Source: Trichodesmium sp. jk18x7bins.61
GTDB lineage: Bacteria > Cyanobacteriota > Cyanobacteriia > Cyanobacteriales > Microcoleaceae
Reading direction: 5' to 3'
Assembly: GCA_022822685.1 (NCBI GenBank)
Contig: JAJEAQ010000336.1
Location: 1-8,715 of the forward strand
Length of the DNA: 8,715 bases
A program made the translations under genes and the position numbers. Positions 1 to 4,936 of the stretch are shown one piece after another (the first letter of the stretch is position 1; each line of letters starts with the position of its first letter). The notes beneath the pieces were generated by a model, which was not told the origin of the DNA, made no database searches, and worked only from the letters and a program-made list of their open reading frames with translations.

Positions 1-138
1 CTCCACAGCCATTGTCATCATTATGAACACATGAGCAGAGTGAGAACTCAGACTAACTAGGAGCCGTGATGAGGTGAAAGTCTCACAGGGGGTTCTGAAG
101 TAGAGGCGCCTCAAATAATATTGAGCGTCGACTATAAC
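1..138 (+). mobile_element. 3' end of a group II intron (domains V and VI), partial
   Basis: The segment starting GAGCCGTGATGAGGTGAAAG at 61 matches group II intron domain V: the catalytic AGC triad at 62-64, a distal stem TGAGGT/GTCTCA capped by a GAAA tetraloop (76-79), and a closing GGTTC at 91-95. Domain VI follows. CTCAA (110-114) pairs with TTGAG (121-125) and GGCG (105-108) with CGTC (126-129). An unpaired GA precedes the final CTATAAC. A131 would be the branch-point adenosine, eight nucleotides from a 3' end of type AY at C138. These features are typical of a bacterial group II intron 3' terminus. The intron-encoded protein and 5' part lie outside the window. Domain V is 35 nt, and its middle pairs are mostly lost (GTGA facing CAGGG), so the intron may be decayed. 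The 3' boundary is inferred from the fold. Confidence 0.72.
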
Positions 139-181
139 AGAAAAAAAGATTAAATAAATTTAAGAGGTTTTTACCAAGGAA

Positions 182-1618
182 ATGCGAGTTGCGATCGCGG
201 GAGCAGGACTAGCAGGTCTTTCTTGTGCCAAATATTTAACAGACATGGGTCATACTCCAATAGTCCTAGAAAAAAGGGACGTTCTGGGGGGAAAAGTAGC
301 AGCCTGGAAAGACGAGGAGGGAGACTGGTACGAAACTGGTCTACATATATTTTTTGGTGCTTATCCGAATATGTTGCAGTTATTCAAAGAATTGAATATA
401 GAGGATAGACTGCAATGGAAACAGCACACAATGATTTTTAATCAGCCAGAAAAACCAGGAACATACTCTAGGTTTGATTTTCCTAATATTCCAGCACCTT
501 GGAATGGGATAGTGGCTATTCTCCGCAATAATGATCTGCTTACCTGGCCAGAGAAAATTAAGTTTGGCATTGGCCTGATTCCAGCGATGCTTCAAGGCCA
601 GAAATATGTAGAGCAAATGGACAAATACAGTTTCTCGGAATGGCTGCAAAAACAAAATGTTCCTCCGAGAGTGGAAACAGAAGTATTCATAGCCATGTCA
701 AAAGCGTTGAATTTTATCGGGCCAAAAGAAATTTCCTCAACTGTAATTCTCACAGCTCTAAATCGGTTCCTTCAAGAAAAAAATGGCTCTCAAATGGCTT
801 TTTTAGATGGTTCCCCGACTGAGCGATTGTGTCAACCTCTGGTAGACTATATAACGAAACAAGAAGGGGAAGTAAGGTTAAACGCACCGACTAAGGAATT
901 TTGGCTGAACGATGATGGTACAGTCAGGGGCTTTTTAATTAGAGGATTAAATGGAGCAGAAGATGAAGTTATAAGCGCTGATGCTTATGTATCAGCAATG
1001 CCAGTTGAGCCTCTAAAGGTAATGTTGCCCAAGCCATGGCAGAAGATGGAATTTTTCCAAAAGCTTAACGGTTTGTCAGGTGTACCAGTGATTAATCTAC
1101 ATCTATGGTTTGATCGCAAACTTACAGACATAGACCATTTACTGTTTTCCCGATCGCCTCTACTCAGCGTCTATGCAGACATGAGTAATACATGTCGCGA
1201 ATATGCTAATCCCAATCATTCCATGTTGGAGTTGGTATTAGCACCGGCTCAAGATTGGATTAGTAAATCCGATCTTGAAATAGTCGCAGCCACAATGGCA
1301 GAGTTGGAAAAATTATTTCCCAATCACTTTACAGGAAATGAACCAGCTCAGTTGTTGAAATATCACGTTGTCAAAACGCCTCGCTCTGTATATAAAGCTA
1401 CTCCTGGTTGCCAGGATTGTCGCCCTTCCCAAGTAACACCAATTAGTAATTTCTTCCTGGCAGGAGATTACACTATGCAGCGCTATCTAGCCAGCATGGA
1501 AGGAGCTGTACTTTCTGGCAAACTGACAGCGCAAGCGATCGCTTCTACCTACCCTGAATCCCATGCCTACCTGCAACCAACAACTCCAAAGCCAGCCAAG
1601 AATGCTGCCAAGGTCTAA
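182..1618 (+). CDS. crtP: 15-cis-phytoene desaturase, plant/cyanobacterial type
   Basis: This FAD-dependent enzyme converts phytoene through phytofluene to zeta-carotene at the membrane, normally passing electrons to plastoquinone. The N-terminus has the Rossmann FAD motif G7-A-G9-L-A-G12 with acidic E30 closing the beta-alpha-beta unit, followed by LGGK and the family signature WYETGLHIFFGAYPNM (49-64). The C-terminal FAD-binding segment is FFLAGDYTMQRYLASMEGAV (424-443). At 478 aa it matches the usual cyanobacterial length of about 470-480. Residues R195, L320, V403 and L436 are present; from memory, changes at these positions give norflurazon resistance in Synechocystis or Synechococcus, so the enzyme looks bleaching-herbicide sensitive. 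The start at 182 gives the FAD motif at the expected distance and has AAGGA directly before it (176-180), with GAGG at 164-167. The stop overlaps crtB. A group II intron ends 43 bp upstream, and I see no convincing promoter in that gap. This is not the CrtI-type desaturase. Confidence 0.97.
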   Translation: MRVAIAGAGLAGLSCAKYLTDMGHTPIVLEKRDVLGGKVAAWKDEEGDWYETGLHIFFGAYPNMLQLFKELNIEDRLQWKQHTMIFNQPEKPGTYSRFDFPNIPAPWNGIVAILRNNDLLTWPEKIKFGIGLIPAMLQGQKYVEQMDKYSFSEWLQKQNVPPRVETEVFIAMSKALNFIGPKEISSTVILTALNRFLQEKNGSQMAFLDGSPTERLCQPLVDYITKQEGEVRLNAPTKEFWLNDDGTVRGFLIRGLNGAEDEVISADAYVSAMPVEPLKVMLPKPWQKMEFFQKLNGLSGVPVINLHLWFDRKLTDIDHLLFSRSPLLSVYADMSNTCREYANPNHSMLELVLAPAQDWISKSDLEIVAATMAELEKLFPNHFTGNEPAQLLKYHVVKTPRSVYKATPGCQDCRPSQVTPISNFFLAGDYTMQRYLASMEGAVLSGKLTAQAIASTYPESHAYLQPTTPKPAKNAAKV

Positions 1619-2540
1619 ATCTTCCCTACCCATGACTCCTTTATCTCTGGTATCTCTAGAAGAGTCTTATGAGCTGTGTCGTCAAGTCACAGCTACCTAC
1701 TCTCAAACTTTTTACATGGGTACTCAGTTAATGCCAGATGCTAAACGTAAGGCGATCTGGGCAATTTATGTCTGGTGTCGTCGTACAGATGAACTGGTTG
1801 ATGGGCCTACCTCGAATTCTACAACCACAGAAACTCTGAAAAAGTGGGAGCAACATCTGGAATCTATCTTTGCTGGCTATCCATTGGAAAATACAGATGT
1901 AGCATTGGTAGATACTCTATCCCAGTTTCCCATAGATATACAACCGTTTCGGGATATGATCGCTGGTCAGCAAATGGATTTGTACCGCAGTCGCTACGAA
2001 ACATTTGAGGAATTGAAACTGTATTGTTATCGAGTTGCAGGTACTGTTGGCTTAATGACTATGCCAGTGTTAGGAGTAGATAAATCAAGCTTTGCAACTC
2101 CGTGGCATCGACACCAACAGATTGAGTCTCCTACCTCAGAGGCGATCGCCTTGGGAGTTGCCAATCAACTAACTAATATACTGCGAGATGTAGGAGAAGA
2201 CGCTCGTCGAGGTCGAATTTACATTCCTTTAGAAGAATTAGATTTGTTTGATTATACCGAATCAGATTTGTTGAATGGAGTAATTGATGATCGTTGGCGA
2301 GAATTGATGAAATTTCAGATCCACAGGGCTCGTAAGTTTTTTGTTCATGCAGACAAAGGTATTAGACATTTGCTCCCTGATATTCGTTGGCCTATTTTGT
2401 CAGCTTCTATGCTTTACAGTAAAATTTTAGATGCTATTGAACGCAATCAATATGACGTGTTCAATCGTCGAGCTTATGTTTCTACTCCTCGAAAATTAGG
2501 ATGTTTACCCATAGCCTGGCTCTGGTCAAAAGTGTTATAA
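1602..2540 (+). CDS. crtB: Phytoene synthase
   Basis: The enzyme joins two geranylgeranyl diphosphate molecules head to head to make phytoene, the substrate of the preceding crtP product. It belongs to the squalene/phytoene synthase family. Both Mg-diphosphate-binding aspartate motifs are visible: DELVD (63-67) within YVWCRRTDELVDG, and DVGED (196-200) within NILRDVGEDARRGRIYIP. Counted from 1602 it has 312 aa, close to the roughly 310 aa usual in cyanobacteria. In-frame ATGs lie at 1563, 1602 and 1632. I prefer 1602 because it places the conserved EESYELCRQ helix about 20 residues in, as I recall for homologues, and overlaps crtP by 17 bp. 1563 (325 aa, 56-bp overlap) has no ribosome site, and 1632 is also possible. 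None has a strong Shine-Dalgarno, so translational coupling to crtP is likely. The same crtP-crtB order occurs in other cyanobacteria. Confidence 0.95.
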   Translation: MLPRSKSSLPMTPLSLVSLEESYELCRQVTATYSQTFYMGTQLMPDAKRKAIWAIYVWCRRTDELVDGPTSNSTTTETLKKWEQHLESIFAGYPLENTDVALVDTLSQFPIDIQPFRDMIAGQQMDLYRSRYETFEELKLYCYRVAGTVGLMTMPVLGVDKSSFATPWHRHQQIESPTSEAIALGVANQLTNILRDVGEDARRGRIYIPLEELDLFDYTESDLLNGVIDDRWRELMKFQIHRARKFFVHADKGIRHLLPDIRWPILSASMLYSKILDAIERNQYDVFNRRAYVSTPRKLGCLPIAWLWSKVL

Positions 2541-2557
2541 GTTATTGAACTACTGCT

Positions 2558-2578
2558 GGCTAGGGCAATCACCTAGTT
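2558..2578 (+). terminator. Stem-loop just after crtB, possible weak terminator
   Basis: GGCTAGG (2558-2564) can pair with CCTAGTT (2572-2578), using two G-T wobbles that exist only in the plus-strand RNA. The loop is GCAATCA. The hairpin begins 18 nt after the crtB stop, where the operon should end. No clear T-run follows (GGAAATTTTAG), so it may protect the 3' end rather than terminate. A second stem-loop, CTCCCG (2641-2646) with CGGGAG (2666-2671), also lacks a T-run. Confidence 0.3.
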
Positions 2579-2702
2579 GGAAATTTTAGAAAATTCTAAT
2601 TGTTGGTGTTCTATTGTCGATCTTAAATATTATGAGACAACTCCCGCTAATTCTGTTGAGTTTAACGGGAGAATAACAATAATATCAGATTCATCAGTTG
2701 AA

Positions 2703-2811
2703 TACTATAGCGCTTCGCTCTCACGTATTTACAAATCAGGATTGAATCTCCTTTTACTGATCAGTTCCCCTGTTTCAATCTGTAACTATACCAGCGCGAA
2801 GCGCTATAGTA
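2703..2811. repeat. MITE-like unit bounded by 16-bp perfect inverted repeats
   Basis: TACTATAGCGCTTCGC at 2703-2718 is the exact reverse complement of GCGAAGCGCTATAGTA at 2796-2811. The two arms enclose 77 bp with no coding potential. Each arm is itself partly self-complementary: AGCG-CTT-CGCT on the left, and AGCGC-GAA-GCGCT on the right, the latter extended by ACTAT (2785-2789) pairing with ATAGT (2806-2810). The arms end in TA, which could reflect a TA target. Size and terminal repeats fit a miniature inverted-repeat element or a dispersed cyanobacterial palindromic repeat. No transposase is visible, and only one copy lies in the window, so mobility is inferred. Confidence 0.5.
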
Positions 2812-3474
2812 AGTAAATTGAGCGCTAAATCAACTCAAAAATTATCCTCAACTCCAGGAAGAGAGTGCTTGAATCTCCTAGGATTGAACGCACTCCTGGC
2901 GGGGAATTTTGTTCAAACAGCCAAGATTGTGTCGTTTACCCACTGCAAAGAGGATAAATTCCTATTTGATTTAAGCCTGTCAACAAGCTTCTCAACCTCT
3001 TGGTTAGACAAAAAAACTCTAACTGTGGAGTTATTTTGGCTTTTTCAACATATAGCAGTTCTGAACAATCCAGGCTCTGCCTGTTTGCCATTTATATAGA
3101 ATCTGATTATCTAATATATGTAGATGAAGCTAGGAATGAGTTTGTATCTGGTTACTGTAGCCCGCTACTTGCAATGTCTAATCAACCAGATTTCATATGA
3201 CTCGTCATACTGTCGATTTCAAAAATCCGTCGTTTCGAGGTCAGCAATAGTTTCACCCTTAACTAGAATAATTCATCATGTCGCCCCTGGCTTAAACTAT
3301 AGAAAATTTACTCCTGCTTAAAACCGATGCATCGTCATCCAACCAGGGATCAAAACACCCTAGCTCACTTTGAACTGTTTTTTTATGTTTAAAGCTAAGA
3401 TGAAACAGCTCTGCCTCCGAATGAGGGAGGCAAACCAATCAGAGCGAGTCGATAGTTTACTACTTAAGTTATTT
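2812..3474. other. Gene-free spacer between crtB and the rbp gene
   Basis: I see no supportable gene here. Short open frames of 60-95 codons on the plus strand lack ribosome sites, overlap each other and show no recognisable domain. One stem-loop stands out. GAGTGC (2863-2868) pairs with GCACTC (2890-2895), continuing inward through TT/AA and AATC/GATT around the loop TCCTAG. CCAG (2854-2857) and CTGG (2896-2899) could extend it across a bulge. A smaller palindrome, CAGGC-TCT-GCCTG, is at 3071-3083. The stretch could be decayed DNA or hold an unrecognised small RNA. Confidence 0.35.
3413..3431 (-). terminator. GC-rich stem-loop downstream of the rbp gene
   Basis: GCCTCC (3413-3418) and GGAGGC (3426-3431) form a perfect 6-bp stem around a 7-nt loop, 43 nt past the rbp stop codon on the minus strand. 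It is the nearest strong hairpin where a terminator is expected. Neither side has a clean T-run, so the assignment is tentative. A wider inverted repeat, CTGTTT (3375-3380) with AAACAG (3403-3408), lies beyond it. Confidence 0.3.
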
Positions 3475-3978
3475 TTAAGAGTTAGTCGTAGCTGCCAAAC
3501 GCTGCTTCGCCTCTTCTAAAACATAACGCTGCTTCAGCTCTGCTAAAGGAGCAGCCCAACGCGGATCTGGTTGAACTGCATCACTGCCACCATAATTAGC
3601 ACTACTAGCTGCTTTAGATGATGTTGCTTTATCCTTCTCACGACGAGACTTTTTACTCTTACCACTGCTTTTGCTAGCTGGTTTTGGCTCACCTTCAGTA
3701 GTTTTTTCTGCTTCATTTTTATTTTTAGAGCGAGGCAATGCCTTTTCAATTTTTAAAGGACTTTCTCTAAACTGATGACCATTGTACTTTTCAATAATTA
3801 GGTCAGCTCGTTCATCATTTTTGACTGTCACAAAGCCAAAACCACGACACTTACCTGTTTTTCGGTCTGTGATCAATTTAGTCACAACACTATCACCCTC
3901 TTCAGCAAAAACCTCTTGTAGTTCCTGACGCTCCATTACTTCTTTAGGCAGATTACCTATATATAAACGAATTGACAT
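3475..3978 (-). CDS. RRM-domain RNA-binding protein (cyanobacterial Rbp type)
   Basis: A single RNA recognition motif spans roughly residues 2-82. RNP2 is LYIGNL (5-10). RNP1 is RGFGFVTV (45-52), whose aromatics F47 and F49 should stack on RNA bases. A charged low-complexity linker follows (about 83-130, rich in Lys, Ser, Glu and Ala), then a more ordered tail, DPRWAAPLAELKQRYVLEEA (about 137-156). At 167 aa it is longer than the roughly 100-aa glycine-rich Rbps and resembles the long class with a variable tail. Related cyanobacterial Rbps bind mRNA, some are cold-induced, and some help locate photosystem mRNAs at thylakoids; which role applies here cannot be read from sequence. The start at 3978 is well supported: it begins directly with the RRM and has GGAGGA six nucleotides upstream. 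It is transcribed toward crtB and appears monocistronic. Confidence 0.93.
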   Translation of the reverse strand: MSIRLYIGNLPKEVMERQELQEVFAEEGDSVVTKLITDRKTGKCRGFGFVTVKNDERADLIIEKYNGHQFRESPLKIEKALPRSKNKNEAEKTTEGEPKPASKSSGKSKKSRREKDKATSSKAASSANYGGSDAVQPDPRWAAPLAELKQRYVLEEAKQRLAATTNS

Positions 3979-3979
3979 A

Positions 3980-3998
3980 CAAATTCCTCCAAAATTTG
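3980..3998 (-). promoter_or_regulatory. Shine-Dalgarno displayed in a hairpin loop before rbp
   Basis: The strong ribosome site GGAGGA (3985-3990, minus strand) lies six bases before the ATG. The flanking bases CAAATT and AATTTG are perfect complements, forming a 6-bp AT-only stem with the seven-base loop TTGGAGG. The Shine-Dalgarno is thus mostly in the loop of a weak hairpin one base from the start codon. Such a stem would melt easily with heat. Structure-dependent translational control is inferred; the sequence shows only the complementarity. Confidence 0.5.
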
Positions 3999-4014
3999 AC
4001 TTTTACTAGCTTAA

Positions 4015-4054
4015 AATTTACAACACAAAAAACATAGTCAACCAAGATTGACTA
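4015..4054 (-). promoter_or_regulatory. Possible rbp promoter overlapping an inverted repeat
   Basis: TAGTCAA (4035-4041) and TTGACTA (4048-4054) are a perfect 7-bp inverted repeat with a six-base spacer, about 57 bp upstream of the rbp start. Read on the minus strand, one arm gives TTGACT, a good -35 hexamer, with TAAATT 15 bp later (4020-4015) as a weak -10. An arm of a palindrome overlapping a -35 box is a common operator arrangement. No regulator is identified, and the 15-bp spacing is short. Confidence 0.3.
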
Positions 4055-4318
4055 AACACAAAAATAGGGTGTGGTCAAAAAAACTGCTCCTGACTCTGAA
4101 ATGTGAAAAACCTTGAAAAATATATTTACTCGCCTTTAGTAAAGGTGACACGATTTCCCGTTTCCCATTTTGTTAACATCCTCTCCTGTCTATAGACACG
4201 GACGGAGAATCCTACCAAGCCGAAGCTTTTTAGTGGATTGACGCTTGATTAGATGCTACTTACTACCTTGATGATAGTCTTATGCTTTCCTCCACGCCCG
4301 TTTAGTGTCTCCGATTCC

Positions 4319-4331
4319 CTCTGGCGACATT
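4319..4331 (+). repeat. 13-bp direct repeat, copy 1
   Basis: CTCTGGCGACATT recurs exactly at 4808-4820, 489 bp away. On the minus strand, some weak similarity continues downstream of both copies (each has CGGG followed by AAAGC), suggesting two diverged copies of a longer sequence. Confidence 0.45.
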
Positions 4332-4429
4332 AATTTATTACCCTGACTACAGAGCCAACTCCCTGTGAAATGGGGCAGCTTGAAACACAAATTTTCGGTC
4401 AACTCTGTTAGATAATCTTAATTAACTAT

Positions 4430-4454
4430 CCCACCATTTATAAGGGTGGGTTTT
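4430..4454 (+). terminator. Terminator-like stem-loop with T-run
   Basis: CCCACC (4430-4435) pairs with GGTGGG (4445-4450), followed by TTTT (4451-4454), the form of a plus-strand intrinsic terminator. No plus-strand gene ends nearby. It also spans the stop codon (4438-4440) of a minus-strand open stretch, so it could instead be a transposon-end hairpin. Confidence 0.35.
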
Positions 4455-4614
4455 CACTAGCACCCTGACGAAAGCAAGATTTTTCTCGCTTCATCTGCTC
4501 CAGTTGCTTCATCCCGCCTGCATGGTGACGCAGACTATAATCATACGCCACCAGGAGATTCCTTAGGGCTGCTACATCGACGACTGAGGAGATTAGTTCC
4601 GCTCCTCCGGTTGC
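4438..4614 (-). pseudogene. Possible remnant of a transposon gene 3' end
   Basis: The minus strand is open for 58 codons from 4614 to a TAA at 4440-4438, preceded by a TAA at 4617-4615. It has no ATG near its start. The translation ends with the basic tail GGMKQLEQMKREKSCF and then QGASENPPL. Short basic tails of this kind, followed by a hairpin, remind me of the C-terminal end of cyanobacterial TnpB (IS200/IS605) proteins, but no catalytic or zinc motif is present. A GTG at 4551 with AAGGA upstream could open a 37-aa peptide. This is a weak call, and the frame may be chance. Confidence 0.2.
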
Positions 4615-4657
4615 TTATTCCCAGCAACTTTCCAAATCAACATTTATGTATATATAA

Positions 4658-4742
4658 GGGGGAGCTTTCCGCTCCACCCTGTAGAGGAGGTGGGAAACCA
4701 GTCCCTCCTTACAACCCCCCTATAGTTGTTTTTCAACTTTTT
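4658..4742 (+). ncRNA. Candidate Yfr2-like small RNA
   Basis: Three consecutive structures suggest a compact plus-strand RNA of about 80 nt. The 5' hairpin is GGAGC (4661-4665) with GCTCC (4671-4675), extended by GGG/CCC around a bulged A. Then AGGAGG (4685-4690) pairs with CCTCCT (4704-4709), enclosing TGGGAAACCAGTC. The 3' part is ACAAC/GTTGT (4711-4729), or alternatively AGTTG/CAACT (4724-4738), followed by a T-run: an intrinsic terminator. TATATA at 4649-4654 is well placed as a -10 box. Cyanobacterial Yfr2-family RNAs are, from memory, 63-95 nt, carry a conserved GGAAAC core flanked by AGTCC, and end in a terminator. The GGGAAACCAGTCCC here resembles that core. The family assignment is by recollection only. 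Confidence 0.5.
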
Positions 4743-4807
4743 AATCATCAATCAACAAACAAGGCTTTGACGCTACCCCGCTAAACCTCACGATTATAAC
4801 GTGAGTT

Positions 4808-4820
4808 CTCTGGCGACATT
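4808..4820 (+). repeat. 13-bp direct repeat, copy 2
   Basis: CTCTGGCGACATT is an exact copy of 4319-4331. A hairpin, CTCACG-ATTATAA-CGTGAG (4787-4805), lies just beside it. The two copies bracket the small RNA candidate and the suspected transposon remnant. Confidence 0.45.
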
Positions 4821-4936
4821 TTCTAATAGGCATTAAAAAATTACTTCTTTCTAATATTGATTTGCTCAACACTTATAGCCCCAACTGATTAATATAACTC
4901 CAAAGTCTGATCAACTCAAACAACTTAAACTTAAAA

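Larger units (their letters stand above)
4055..4936. other. Gene-free spacer between the rbp and M48-like genes
   Basis: No intact protein gene is visible in about 880 bp. The stretch is rich in stem-loops: 4430-4450, 4658-4679, 4685-4709, 4711-4738 and CTCACG/CGTGAG at 4787-4805. CTCTGGCGACATT occurs twice, at 4319-4331 and 4808-4820. On the minus strand, two short open stretches without good starts (4614-4441 and about 4250-4130) look like the end of a decayed gene. One subregion resembles a small RNA and is listed separately. The rest may be an old IS200/IS605-type element, which is an inference. Confidence 0.4.

Noticed and set aside
223..822. Three short open frames inside crtP (both strands).
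   Set aside because: They are out-of-frame shadows of a well-conserved crtP frame, with no domains and no ribosome sites.
2861..2900. T-arm-like sequence (TTGAATC, GATTGAAC) suggesting a tRNA.
   Set aside because: No acceptor stem, anticodon arm or D-arm can be placed around it, and the segment folds better as one long hairpin.
2577..3321. Four plus-strand open frames of 65-93 codons after crtB.
   Set aside because: They overlap one another or the inverted repeat element, lack Shine-Dalgarno sequences and have no recognisable protein family.
3325..3334. 10-bp palindrome CGATGCATCG.
   Set aside because: Too short on its own, with no second copy or promoter context.
3543..3749. A 68-codon minus-strand open frame within the rbp gene.
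   Set aside because: It is a shadow of the lysine/serine-rich rbp tail in another frame.
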